Positions 42,191 through 50,728 of a stretch of DNA of 64,000 nt are shown here, piece by piece. This DNA is from Acrocarpospora corrugata (GTDB taxonomy: Bacteria; Actinomycetota; Actinomycetes; Streptosporangiales; Streptosporangiaceae), in contig NZ_BLAD01000037.1 of the NCBI RefSeq assembly GCF_009687845.1, forward strand, positions 79,774 through 143,773, given 5' to 3'. The position numbers and the translations under genes are program-made. How positions within the stretch are numbered: the first letter of the stretch is position 1; every line of letters starts with the position of its first letter. The notes beneath the pieces are model-generated. The model ran no database searches and was not told where the DNA came from. It saw only the letters and a list, made by a program, of their open reading frames with translations.

Positions 42191-43042
42191 TCAGGTCGCC
42201 CGCTGGATCTCGGCCGGGGCGGCGACCGGGAACCGGGTGCGCTCGTCGTGGCGGGCCACCAGGAAGACGGCGAAGGCGACCAGCAGCAGCGGGAAGCCCT
42301 TGACCAGGAACGCGCCGGGCAGGGCCGGGGAGTCCCACCAGGCGTGCATGGCCATCCCCAGCAGCAGGCCGCCGAGCCCGACCAGGGCCCGGCGGCGCAT
42401 CGGCCGGTCGGCCCGGCCCGCGAAGTAGCCGAGGCCGGCCCCGGCGACGGCGGTCATCGCCCAGTGGCTCCACCAGGCCGACAGGGCGACCCGGACGAAC
42501 AGCGTGCTCAGGGTGTCGCCGACCTCCTGGATCCCGCCCGCGGCGATGATCGAGTTGAACACGTAGAGGAAGTCCTCGACGACCTGGAAGCCGAGGCCGA
42601 TCAGCGCGCCGTACCCGAATCCGGCGAGCGGGCCGGTGATCAGCCAGGGGATCATCAGGGCGAGCAGCGCCACCCCGGCCACCTTGGCGAGCTCCTCGTC
42701 GATCGGGGCCACGATGGCGTCGCCCCACTGGTCCACGAACTCCAGGCCCGCGACCTTGCCCACCAGGCCGAGGAACGCGGTGTTGGCCGCGAACGCCACC
42801 CCGAAGGCGCCGAAGCAGCCCCAGGCCACCGCCATCAGCGCGTACCCCACCGGATTCGTACGGACCGGGCGGATGTGATGGAACAGCCAGAAGCCCACCA
42901 GCAGCACGGGGATGAGCACCACCAGGCCGATCAGCGCCCCGGAACTGAAGACGTTCGCCTGCGGCACGATGGTGATCAGCGTCGTGTACGCCCCGAGCGC
43001 GCACCCCGTCGCCCACACCCAGAACGCCGGACGCCCGATCAT
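42191..43042 (-). CDS. PrsW-family intramembrane metalloprotease
   Basis: The 283-residue protein has about eight membrane segments and the PrsW/CAAX-type motifs: APIDEELAKVAG (EExxK), GLGFQVVEDFLYV (FxxxE) and GMAMHAWWDS (His). PrsW proteins cut membrane proteins such as anti-sigma factors (B. subtilis RsiW). Its start overlaps the stop of the preceding gene (ATGA), whose membrane-anchored product could be a partner or substrate. No sigma factor is encoded nearby. Confidence 0.9.
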   Translation of the reverse strand: MIGRPAFWVWATGCALGAYTTLITIVPQANVFSSGALIGLVVLIPVLLVGFWLFHHIRPVRTNPVGYALMAVAWGCFGAFGVAFAANTAFLGLVGKVAGLEFVDQWGDAIVAPIDEELAKVAGVALLALMIPWLITGPLAGFGYGALIGLGFQVVEDFLYVFNSIIAAGGIQEVGDTLSTLFVRVALSAWWSHWAMTAVAGAGLGYFAGRADRPMRRRALVGLGGLLLGMAMHAWWDSPALPGAFLVKGFPLLLVAFAVFLVARHDERTRFPVAAPAEIQRAT

Positions 43043-43599
43043 GCCCCGGCCCCGTCGAACCTGATCGAGCTCAGCATCCCCGAGATGTCCGAGCCCATCA
43101 CCTCCTCGGGCGGCCCGGTCACCACCACGTCGGCCCCCAGCGAGGGCGCCGCGAACACCGCGACCGCGGCCGTGTGATCCTGCACGGTGATCGGCCCGGC
43201 CAGCCCCGGCACCCCCTGCGCGGTCTTGATCGGCATGGTCGCCCCCAGCCGCGGCACGACGCCGCCGGCCTGCTCGATCTCGCCCAGCCCGTGCCAGAGC
43301 TGCTCAGGCGTGGCCCCCTGCGCCAGGATGACGCTCAGCTGGAACGAGGTCGAGCCGTTGTACAGCGCCACCGACTCCGACAGCGCGGTGGCGTCGGTGT
43401 TCAGCGCCCACCCGTCCGGGACCTGGACCGACAGCGGCCGGCTGTGGTCGTCCGACAACGGCCCGACCTGCACCCGCGACCCGGCGGGCAGCGGCACGTC
43501 GGCCGCGGCGATCCCCCGGTTGGCCATCGGAAGCCCGATGGCCAGCACGATCAGCACGGCGGCCACCGCCAGCGTTCCCGGCCATCCCTTCCGGTCCAT
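43039..43599 (-). CDS. Membrane-anchored hypothetical protein paired with PrsW
   Basis: This 186-residue protein has a single N-terminal membrane segment (TLAVAAVLIVLAIGLPMA) and an extracytoplasmic domain with VQVGPLSDDHSRPLSVQVP, YNGSTSFQLSVILAQGATPE and PEEVMGSDISGMLSSIRFDG. The family is not recognised by name; similar proteins predict user-facing fitness of the PsbP/lipoprotein-like kind, which I would not press. The gene overlaps prsW by 4 bp, so the two are made together. It may be the substrate or a cofactor of the protease. Confidence 0.82.
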   Translation of the reverse strand: MDRKGWPGTLAVAAVLIVLAIGLPMANRGIAAADVPLPAGSRVQVGPLSDDHSRPLSVQVPDGWALNTDATALSESVALYNGSTSFQLSVILAQGATPEQLWHGLGEIEQAGGVVPRLGATMPIKTAQGVPGLAGPITVQDHTAAVAVFAAPSLGADVVVTGPPEEVMGSDISGMLSSIRFDGAGA

Positions 43600-43602
43600 A
43601 AG

Positions 43603-43623
43603 CCCCCTCGATCCTTCGGGGGG
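43603..43623 (-). promoter_or_regulatory. Hairpin covering the ribosome site of the PrsW operon
   Basis: On the minus strand CCCCC and GAGGGGG flank an 11-nt loop, and the GAGGGGG arm is the ribosome-binding site of the gene starting at 43599. A 5-bp GC stem could lower or regulate initiation. Confidence 0.35.
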
Positions 43624-43664
43624 ATGACCCAGTCATAGCCTGCCTGTTGCGGATCAAACGTGCG

Positions 43665-43853
43665 TCAAGTCTTTCGCCGGGCGGCCCACACCGCCAGCGC
43701 CACTCCGGCGATCACCACGATCGGGCCGATGATCGCCCAGGTGAGTTCGCCGCTCATCACACTGCCGCCGAGGACGCCGACGCCCTGCAGGGTCCAGACG
43801 GCCCCCATGAGCCCGAGGAGCGCGCCGAGACCGATCAAGAATGGTTTTGCCAT
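43665..43853 (-). CDS. Small membrane protein, 62 residues
   Basis: The protein has two membrane segments (PFLIGLGALLGLMGAVWTLQ and WAIIGPIVVIAGVALAVWAA) and a basic end ARRKT. GGGGG lies 5 bp before its start. This form of two-helix protein is widespread in actinomycetes and unassigned. No operon partner is evident. Confidence 0.8.
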   Translation of the reverse strand: MAKPFLIGLGALLGLMGAVWTLQGVGVLGGSVMSGELTWAIIGPIVVIAGVALAVWAARRKT

Positions 43854-43930
43854 ACCCCCAGTATTAGCGGCTCAGAGGCGATCTTGGCCAGCGGCCGGGG
43901 CGGCCCGCCGGGCGCGATAACCTCCTGAGA

Positions 43931-44290
43931 ATGGAGAGGATCTTCAGTGTCGAGGGCGCCCGCTCCCTCATGCCCGAGGCGCGCGAACTGGTCGGCCAGC
44001 TGATCGAGCTCCGGGCCGACCTCGCCGAACTCGGCTACGACCTGAAACAGTCCGGCAGCTCGGCGCGCGGCGGCCTGGCCGAGGCCAAGGGCCTGGAGGC
44101 CAGGCTGGCCGAGATCGTCGGCTGGTTCGCCGAGCAGGGCGTCGAGCTCAAGGGCATCGCCCCCGTCCTGATCGACTTCCCGGCCGTCCTGGACGGCGTG
44201 TCGGTCCGGCTGTGCTGGATCGAGGGCGAGGGCGAACTCGGCTGGTACCACCGCAGCGAGCTGGGCTTCGCCGGGCGGCGGCCACTCTAA
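43931..44290 (+). CDS. DUF2203 family protein
   Basis: The 119-residue soluble protein matches DUF2203: FSVEGARSLMPEARELVGQL at the start, an Arg/Glu-rich coiled helix, VELKGIAPVLIDFPAVLDG in the middle and LCWIEGEGELGWYHRSELGF at the end. The function of the family is unknown. It is convergent with the chelatase-like gene, with 13 bp between them. Confidence 0.9.
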   Translation: MERIFSVEGARSLMPEARELVGQLIELRADLAELGYDLKQSGSSARGGLAEAKGLEARLAEIVGWFAEQGVELKGIAPVLIDFPAVLDGVSVRLCWIEGEGELGWYHRSELGFAGRRPL

Positions 44291-44303
44291 GGGCCGCTCT
44301 GGG

Positions 44304-45209
44304 TCACTCCCCTTCGGGGAATTCCTCGAACTCCTCGTAGTCCTCCAGCAGGTTGCCCAGGATCGCGCCGTACCGGACGGTCACCATGCGGGCGACCGCC
44401 TCGTGCGCGCCCAGCGGCGACGCGCAGCCCATGCAGTCCACCGCGGCGGCCGCGATCTTGTCAGGGTCCACCTCGGGCCCGATCACGTACGGCGCCAGCG
44501 CGATCCTGGACGCGCCGATGTTGCGCAGCCGCTCGGCCGCGTCGGCCACGGTGGGGCGGCCGTCGAAGGCGGCGGGGACGACCGGCAGCGCCAGCCGGGC
44601 GGCCAGCAGGACGGCGGTGGCGTCGGCCGCGCGGGCGGACTCGTCGCCGCCGACGGTGGCCACGATGATGCCGTCCACCGGCGAGGTCACGTTGAACAGG
44701 CGGATCCGGTCGGCGCGGGCCAGGCCGCGCTCCGACAGGCGTACGTGCAGGGCCTCGGCCAGGAACGGGTGCGGGCCGAGCGGGTCGGTGACGGTCACCG
44801 GGGCCTCGCTCTCGGCGACCGCGTCGCGGACCGAGCGCATCACCCGCGGGTGCGAGCCGGTGATCAGCGGGACCACCACGGCGGCGCGGGGCCGCGGCTC
44901 GCCGTCCAGTTCGGCGGGCAGGCCGCGGGCGACCCGTTCGGCGGCGATGGAGGAGAACTCCTTGGCGAGGTCTGCGCCGCCGTCGGTGAGCGAGATGAGC
45001 CGGAGGTCGAGTTGCGGGTTGTCCACCCGGATGATCGACGCCAGCTCGGTCACGACGTCGTCGACCGCCCCGGGGATCGCCAGCACCAGAGTCGGCGCGT
45101 CCGAGGGCAGCGTGACGGGCAGCGGCCTGCGATGCCGACCGCCTCCGCCGGGGCGCGACGAGCGTTCCCGGATGGGTAGCTTCGCCGGAACGTCTTGACC
45201 TTCGTTCAC
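44304..45209 (-). CDS. Sirohydrochlorin chelatase-like (CbiX) protein
   Basis: The 301-residue protein has two related halves of a class II chelatase: VVPLITGSHPRVMRSVRDAV in the first and RNIGASRIALAPYVIGPEVD in the second, with a GCASPLGAHEAVARMV tail. The conserved His of the first half (GSHPRV) is present. CbiX/SirB enzymes put cobalt or iron into sirohydrochlorin for B12 or siroheme. No tetrapyrrole genes are near. The N-terminal 35 residues are Arg/Gly-rich and the end is very acidic (DYEEFEEFPEGE). Confidence 0.85.
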   Translation of the reverse strand: MNEGQDVPAKLPIRERSSRPGGGGRHRRPLPVTLPSDAPTLVLAIPGAVDDVVTELASIIRVDNPQLDLRLISLTDGGADLAKEFSSIAAERVARGLPAELDGEPRPRAAVVVPLITGSHPRVMRSVRDAVAESEAPVTVTDPLGPHPFLAEALHVRLSERGLARADRIRLFNVTSPVDGIIVATVGGDESARAADATAVLLAARLALPVVPAAFDGRPTVADAAERLRNIGASRIALAPYVIGPEVDPDKIAAAAVDCMGCASPLGAHEAVARMVTVRYGAILGNLLEDYEEFEEFPEGE

Positions 45210-45279
45210 ACCGGCGGATTCTAGGACTAATCAGCCGAATTAGTGGAGTCGACGGGCCGATGCGTTCCCTGGGAGGAAC

Positions 45280-46185
45280 ATGGGAGGCGTGATCACGGTA
45301 TTCGGCAGCGCCAACATGGACCTCGTCGCCTACGTCCCGCGAGCCCCTCACCTGGGGGAAACGGTGACCGGGACCGAGTTTCGCACGGTTCCCGGCGGAA
45401 AAGGAGCAAACCAAGCGATCGCTGCGGCGCGGGCCGGCGCGGAGGTCGCCTTCGTCGGCGCGGTGGGCTCGGACGCGTTCGGCCCGGCCCTGCGGGCGGC
45501 ACTTGACCAAGCGGGTGTCAACACCGACGGGCTCCGGGTGACGGACGGTCCTTCGGGGATCGCGCACATCGTCGTCGAGGAGGGCGGCGGGAATTCGATC
45601 ATCGTGGTGCCGGGCGCGAACGGGACGGTCGACGGCCCGTCGGCGGAGGATCTGGCCGTGATCGAGCGGTCGGACGCGCTCCTGCTCCAGCTGGAACTGC
45701 CGATGGCGGCGGTGGTCGCGGCGGCGGTCGCGTCGCCGGCGCCGGTGATCCTGACGCCCGCTCCGGTGGTGGCGCTGCCGGACGAACTCCTGGACGCGGT
45801 CACCCTGCTCGTCTGCAACGAGCACGAGGCCGCCGCGATCACCGGCCTGGGAGAGCCCGATATGGCCCTGGAAGCCCTTCTGGCGCGCGTTCCGGAGCTT
45901 GTGGTCACTCTGGGGTCCAAAGGCGCCCTGTACGGCTCACGCGACGGCTCACGCCTCTGGGCGCCCGCCGTCCCCGCCCGCGCGGTCGACACCACGGCGG
46001 CCGGCGACACCTTCGTCGGCGCGCTGGCGGTGGCGCGGGCCGAGGGCCGCCGCCCGGCGCAGTTCCTGCGGTTCGCCTCGACGGCGGCGGCGCTGTCGGT
46101 GCAGCGGCCCGGCGCGTCCACGTCCATGCCCTACCGGCGCGAGATCGACCGGGCGCTGGAGGCGCAGCCGCTCGCCGGCCCGTAG
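45280..46185 (+). CDS. rbsK: Ribokinase (PfkB family carbohydrate kinase)
   Basis: The 301-residue protein shows FGSANMDLVAYVPRAP, the substrate motif PGGKGANQAIAAARAG, ILTPAPVVALPD, VCNEHEAAAITG and the catalytic DTTAAGDTFVGAL with the base aspartate. This is the complete PfkB set at ribokinase length. The enzyme phosphorylates ribose or a related sugar with ATP. ATG 45280 has GGGAGG 4 bp upstream; GTG 45289 is possible. No transporter genes are linked. Confidence 0.92.
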   Translation: MGGVITVFGSANMDLVAYVPRAPHLGETVTGTEFRTVPGGKGANQAIAAARAGAEVAFVGAVGSDAFGPALRAALDQAGVNTDGLRVTDGPSGIAHIVVEEGGGNSIIVVPGANGTVDGPSAEDLAVIERSDALLLQLELPMAAVVAAAVASPAPVILTPAPVVALPDELLDAVTLLVCNEHEAAAITGLGEPDMALEALLARVPELVVTLGSKGALYGSRDGSRLWAPAVPARAVDTTAAGDTFVGALAVARAEGRRPAQFLRFASTAAALSVQRPGASTSMPYRREIDRALEAQPLAGP

Positions 46186-46202
46186 GTCGTATCGTGGGCG
46201 TT

Positions 46203-47399
46203 ATGTCCGATGCGGAGATCATCGAGGTCGCCGGCCGGGAAGTGAAGGTCACCAGCCCGGAACGGGTGGTCTTCCCCCGCACCGGCCACACCAAGCTGGA
46301 CCTGGTCCGCTTCTACGCCGCCGTCGGCGAGGGCGCGCTGCGCGGCGTCGCCGACCGCCCGCTGGTGCTCAAACGATTCGTGCGCGGCGTCGACGCCGAG
46401 CCTTTCTTCCAGAAGCGCGCGCCCGCCAAACGCCCCGACTGGATCGAGGTCGCCGAGCTGCGCTACCCGTCCGGCCGCTCCGCCGAGGAGGTCGTCGGCC
46501 GCGACCTGGCCGCCGTGCTCTGGACCGTCAACCTGGGCTGCGTCGACCTGAACCCGCACCCGGTCCGGGTCCCCGACCTGGACCACCCCGACGAGCTGCG
46601 GATCGACCTGGACCCGGTCCCCGGCGTCTCCTGGGACGAGATCGTCGACGTCGCCCTCTTGGCCAGGGACGTCCTCGGCGAGTACGGCCTGGCCGCCTGG
46701 CCGAAGACGTCCGGCTCCCGGGGCTTCCACGTCTACGCCCGGATCACCCCCGGCTGGACCTTCCCCCAGCTGCGCAAGGCCGCCGAGACGGTGGCCAGGG
46801 AGATCGAGCGCCGCGCCCCCGAGCTGGCCACCAGCCACTGGTGGAAGGAGGAGCGCCAGGGCGTCTTCGTGGACTTCAACCAGAACGCCAGGGACCGCAC
46901 GGTCGCCTCCGCCTACTCGGTCCGCCCCACCGGTCTGGTCTCCACCCCGCTGTACTGGGACGAGGTCCGTGACTGCCGCCCGGAATCGTTCTCCATCGAC
47001 ACGGTCCCCGGCCGTTTCGCGGCCGAGGGCGACCCGTGGGCGGGTATGGACGACCCCGCCTGCGAGGGCTCAATCGAAGCGCTGCTCGCGCTGGCCGAGG
47101 AACTGGGCCCGCGCCCGCGCGCACCGAAGGGCGCCGGCCGCCGCCAGCCCACGATGCCGCTGATCGAGATCGCCAGGGCGCAGACCAAGGCCGAGGCTCT
47201 GGTCGGCCTGGACCGCTGGAAGGCCCGCCACCCCGGCGTGGCCGCCCGGCTCGAACCCGCCGACGTCCTGGTCGACTCGATGCGCGGCCGCAGCTCCGCC
47301 TGGACCAGGATCAGGGTCAACCTCCAGCACGTCCCCGAGCCGGAACGCCCGGCCCAGGAACCGCTGGAAGTCGACTACGACCCCTGGGGGCGCTCCTGA
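46203..47399 (+). CDS. LigD-type polymerase/primase domain protein (NHEJ, AEP family)
   Basis: This 398-residue protein is a stand-alone archaeo-eukaryotic primase-like polymerase of the LigD PolDom kind: TKLDLVRFYAAVGEGALRG, LVLKRFVRGVDAEPFFQKRA, RIDLDPVPGVSWDEIV (catalytic Asp pair), WPKTSGSRGFHVYARI (catalytic His/Ser region) and DFNQNARDRTVASAYSVRPT. Such domains fill ends with ribonucleotides during non-homologous end joining with Ku and a ligase, neither of which is in the window. ATG 46203 is preferred to 46194 by start context. The last 25 bp overlap the convergent GMC gene. Confidence 0.93.
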   Translation: MSDAEIIEVAGREVKVTSPERVVFPRTGHTKLDLVRFYAAVGEGALRGVADRPLVLKRFVRGVDAEPFFQKRAPAKRPDWIEVAELRYPSGRSAEEVVGRDLAAVLWTVNLGCVDLNPHPVRVPDLDHPDELRIDLDPVPGVSWDEIVDVALLARDVLGEYGLAAWPKTSGSRGFHVYARITPGWTFPQLRKAAETVAREIERRAPELATSHWWKEERQGVFVDFNQNARDRTVASAYSVRPTGLVSTPLYWDEVRDCRPESFSIDTVPGRFAAEGDPWAGMDDPACEGSIEALLALAEELGPRPRAPKGAGRRQPTMPLIEIARAQTKAEALVGLDRWKARHPGVAARLEPADVLVDSMRGRSSAWTRIRVNLQHVPEPERPAQEPLEVDYDPWGRS

Positions 47400-49561
47400 C
47401 CCGGGCCGTACACGTCCCAGAGCTCGCCCAGGAAGAACGCGCCGAACCGGGCCAGCGCCGCCGCGCCGCCGGGCCCGCTGGTCCGGAACGTGGTGAGCAT
47501 CCGGCCCAGGTCGGACGGGAGGATGCGCAGGGTTCCGGTGGCCAGGATCCGGCCCTCGTCACCCTCGTCCAGGTGACCCTCCAGCAGGGTGGTGTGCAGG
47601 GTCGAGGTGTCGAGCCACAGCCGGGTGGGCGGGCCGTGCCGCACGTGTTTGAGGCCGACCAGGGTGCGGGGCTGGTTCTCGCCGTCCCGGAAATGCAGCC
47701 GATACCGCATCTCCCGGTGGTCGGGCGACTCTCCAGGCGCGAAGAGGTTGAACCAGCCCCGCTCGATCGGACGCCGGCCCCCGCAAATGGCGGCGTCGAT
47801 CCATCCCTCGGCCCGCGCGAGGTGCTCGGGCTCGGCGAGAAAGCGGTCTATGTCGTCGGTGGTGATAGTGAGCTGGAAGGTGACGCGGTCGCCGCCGTTG
47901 AGCGAGCCGCCCATCTCCTCGGTGAACGACAGGGCGGTGCGGATGGTCTCGTGGGCCATTCGGGCGTTCTTCCCTCGGGTGATCCGGTCCGCCATCCGGT
48001 CCGCGACGGCGGCGATGGTGAGCGACGGGTTCGGGCCCACCGGTCCCGGCATGGCCGCGCCGTCGGCGACGTACAGGCCGGGGAAGCCGAACACCTCGCC
48101 GCGCGAGTCGCAGACGCCCTCGCCGGGGTGGCGGCCCATCGGGGCGCCGCCGAGCGGGTGCGCGGTGAGCACCCGGCGCAGCGGCGCGTCGGAGTATTCG
48201 GCGCCGAGGACGTCGCCGATCCTGCGGATGATGGCGCGCAGCTCCGCGTAGTACTCCCGGCTGGTCTCCGCGTTCCAGTCCAGGACCAGCCGGTCCCCGC
48301 GCAGGCGGAGCACGCCGTCGGGCACGTCCCGGCCCATCCCCAGGATCGGCAGCGACCGGTCCGACAGTTCGCCCGCGCCCATCAGCCGGGACAGTTCGGC
48401 GGACAGGTTGTGGTCGCGGGTGATCAGGCCGCGCAGCCGCTCCCAGACGAACCACACCGCCCGCCGGAACTCCTCGCCGACGTCGGACGCCTCGGCGATC
48501 CAGTCCACGAAGGAGGGGAAACCGCCCTCCTGGATGTACGCGCCGTCGGGCAGCCGGATCGAGCTGGTGATCACCGGGCCCCTGCTGGCCGCGATCGGCC
48601 GGTCCTGGGCGCGCAGCAGGAACGAGATGATGTCGCCGTTGCCGGAGAACCTGGTGCCGAGCGTCTCGCTCAGGCCGGGCAGCGCGGCCCGGTTCCTGAG
48701 CAGCAGATAGGTGGTGCCGTAGGTGCCTGCGGCCAGCACCAGCCGGTCGCAGCTGATCGTCTCCGGCTCGGTCAGCGGATCGTGCCGGACGTAGCCGACC
48801 TCGTAGCCGCCGCCCGGCCTGGGCGTGATCGTCCGCACCTCGTGCAGGGTGCGCAGATCGGCGCCGTGGTGCCGGGCCGCCGCCAGGTAGGTGTGGTCCA
48901 GGCTGTTCTTCGCGCCGTCGTTGCAGCCGATGTCGCACTCGCCGCACAGCCGGCAGGTCCGGCGCGGCACCCCGTGCAGGCTGCCGTAGTCCGGATCCAC
49001 GATCGGCAGCCCGATCCCCGGCCGCGCCCCCGCCTTCGGCGCGAAACTGACCGCCAGCGGCGGCAGCTGCCAGTCCAGACCGAGCTCGGCCGCCGCGTCC
49101 TGCATGGCCCGCGTCTTGGCCGTGTCCCGGTAGGCGTCCTGGTCCAGCGGGTACGGCGTCGCCCCCAGCATGCGCTCGACCGCGTCGTAGTGCGGATCCA
49201 GCATGTCCCTGGTGACCGGCCAGTGCTCGTAGCCGCCGCCGGGCAGCGGCGACTCCCGCACGAACCACTTCTCCTCCTTGCGGAGCAGCACGTTCGCGTA
49301 GATCAGCGACCCGCCGCCGAGCCCGCTGGACACCACCGAGTCGCAGTCGCCGAAGCTCCACACGTCGAACAGGCCGTGCAGGCCCTCGGCCGGATCCCAG
49401 AACGCGCGGCTCATCTGGGCGGGGCTGCGCGGGAACGAGCCGGGCTTCCAGGCCCGGCCGCGCTCCATCACGACCACCCCGAACCCGGCCTCGGCCAGCC
49501 GGTAGGCGGCCACCGAGCCGCCGAACCCGGAGCCGGCGACCAGGACGTCAATGTGCTCCAT
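47375..49561 (-). CDS. GMC-family FAD oxidoreductase
   Basis: The 728-residue protein starts EHIDVLVAGSGFGGSVAAYR, the GxGxxG FAD site. It has GDCDSVVSSGLGGGSLIYAN, CRLCGECDIGCNDGAKNSLD (four cysteines that could bind metal or a cluster) and the active-site segment LTAHPLGGAPMGRHPGEGVC. VADGAAMPGPVGPNPSLTIA closes the FAD domain, and about 200 further residues form an extra domain. GMC enzymes oxidise alcohols; this cysteine-bearing form is close to cholesterol-oxidase-like proteins fused or coupled to alpha/beta hydrolases in mycobacteria and streptomycetes. The coupled hydrolase gene overlaps its start. ATG 49573 is an alternative start. Confidence 0.9.
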   Translation of the reverse strand: MEHIDVLVAGSGFGGSVAAYRLAEAGFGVVVMERGRAWKPGSFPRSPAQMSRAFWDPAEGLHGLFDVWSFGDCDSVVSSGLGGGSLIYANVLLRKEEKWFVRESPLPGGGYEHWPVTRDMLDPHYDAVERMLGATPYPLDQDAYRDTAKTRAMQDAAAELGLDWQLPPLAVSFAPKAGARPGIGLPIVDPDYGSLHGVPRRTCRLCGECDIGCNDGAKNSLDHTYLAAARHHGADLRTLHEVRTITPRPGGGYEVGYVRHDPLTEPETISCDRLVLAAGTYGTTYLLLRNRAALPGLSETLGTRFSGNGDIISFLLRAQDRPIAASRGPVITSSIRLPDGAYIQEGGFPSFVDWIAEASDVGEEFRRAVWFVWERLRGLITRDHNLSAELSRLMGAGELSDRSLPILGMGRDVPDGVLRLRGDRLVLDWNAETSREYYAELRAIIRRIGDVLGAEYSDAPLRRVLTAHPLGGAPMGRHPGEGVCDSRGEVFGFPGLYVADGAAMPGPVGPNPSLTIAAVADRMADRITRGKNARMAHETIRTALSFTEEMGGSLNGGDRVTFQLTITTDDIDRFLAEPEHLARAEGWIDAAICGGRRPIERGWFNLFAPGESPDHREMRYRLHFRDGENQPRTLVGLKHVRHGPPTRLWLDTSTLHTTLLEGHLDEGDEGRILATGTLRILPSDLGRMLTTFRTSGPGGAAALARFGAFFLGELWDVYGPGQERPQGS

Positions 49562-50648
49562 CGGCCCCGCCATCGCTGTGCTTGCGCAGGAACTCCAGGA
49601 TGTGCGGGAAGACGTCGCGGTCGGCGTCCTTCCCGATGATCGGATCGACGTGCCCGTATCCGGGCAGCACCTGGAGTTCGTGCAGGCCCGGCCGGGCCTG
49701 GGACATGATCTCGTGGCAGCCGATGTTGGAGTCGCGGAAGACGTGGTTCCGGTCTCCGGTCAGGAACAGGACCGGTGTGCTGATGTGCTCGGCGAGGGCC
49801 AGGTAGTCCTTCGGCAGGGCCGGGAACCTGTCGTCGTGCCGTACGGCGTGGCCGGCCCTGACCATCCGCCGCATGTGCCGGTAGTAGTGCAGCCCGTTCG
49901 CGCCGAACAGGTCGGCGACCCGGGCGTGCGTCTCGGGCGCGAGGTTCTCGTGGCTCCACAGGCCGGGGTTGCCCGCCCCCCACATGAAGCTGATCATGTG
50001 GCAGGCCCGGAAGTCGCACTCGCGGTGGAACAGCGAGACCGCGCGGGAGATCAGCCAGCCCCGGGTCATGACGGGCGCGTCGCCGAACCGCGAGTCCAGG
50101 AACGACACGCCCGCGACGTAGTCGAAGAAGCCGGGCCCGAGGGCCAGTTTGAGCCTGGACCAGGGCGGCACCCGGGTGACCAGGGCCACGCTGTTGGAGG
50201 TGACGCTGGTGATCTCGCCGACCAGGCCGGCGGCCAGGCTCATCATGAACGACACCGAGCCCAGGCACTGCGCGATGACGTGCACCCGCCGGTTCCCGAT
50301 GTGCCTGCGTAACTCGCGCAGCGCGGCCGGGTGGTCGAACAGGGCGATGTCGTCGAGGGTGAACCGGTGCGTCTCGGTGTCGTACGGGAACCGGTTGCTC
50401 ATCCGGAAGTCCAGCGACCACACGTCCGGGTAGCCGCTGTCCAGCAGGAAGGAGACCAGGTTGCGGTGCTCGGGCATGATGAACATGTCCGTGGACGCGG
50501 GCAGCCCGTGCAACAGCAGGACCACGTCGTCGCTGTCGGCCCGGTGAAAGCGGTGCAGCTCCAGGCCGAGGCCGTCCTCGGTCGCGAACGGATGCTGCGA
50601 CACCTGGGCGTCTCGCACGCCCTCCGTGGTGAAACGCGCGATCCGCAT
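49548..50648 (-). CDS. Alpha/beta fold hydrolase with a Cys nucleophile position, partner of the GMC oxidoreductase
   Basis: The 366-residue protein shows VVLLLHGLPASTDMFIM, VWSLDFRMSNRFPYDTE, HVIAQCLGSVSFMMSLA, FLTGDRNHVFRDSNIGC and LPGYGHVDPIIGKDAD. The nucleophile elbow is AQCLGS, so Cys replaces the usual Ser, while the Asp and His positions look normal. In several actinomycete proteins this hydrolase is fused to the GMC oxidoreductase, and here the genes overlap by 14 bp, so they surely act together. The pair probably oxidises and hydrolyses a sterol or other lipid; the substrate is not known. Confidence 0.86.
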   Translation of the reverse strand: MRIARFTTEGVRDAQVSQHPFATEDGLGLELHRFHRADSDDVVLLLHGLPASTDMFIMPEHRNLVSFLLDSGYPDVWSLDFRMSNRFPYDTETHRFTLDDIALFDHPAALRELRRHIGNRRVHVIAQCLGSVSFMMSLAAGLVGEITSVTSNSVALVTRVPPWSRLKLALGPGFFDYVAGVSFLDSRFGDAPVMTRGWLISRAVSLFHRECDFRACHMISFMWGAGNPGLWSHENLAPETHARVADLFGANGLHYYRHMRRMVRAGHAVRHDDRFPALPKDYLALAEHISTPVLFLTGDRNHVFRDSNIGCHEIMSQARPGLHELQVLPGYGHVDPIIGKDADRDVFPHILEFLRKHSDGGADGAH

Positions 50649-50728
50649 GGTTCTGCCCTCCTGGGTATTTCCGAGATGTCACCATCCCAAGACGGCGGTA
50701 CCGCGCGCATCGTGGAAAACCCGTACTT

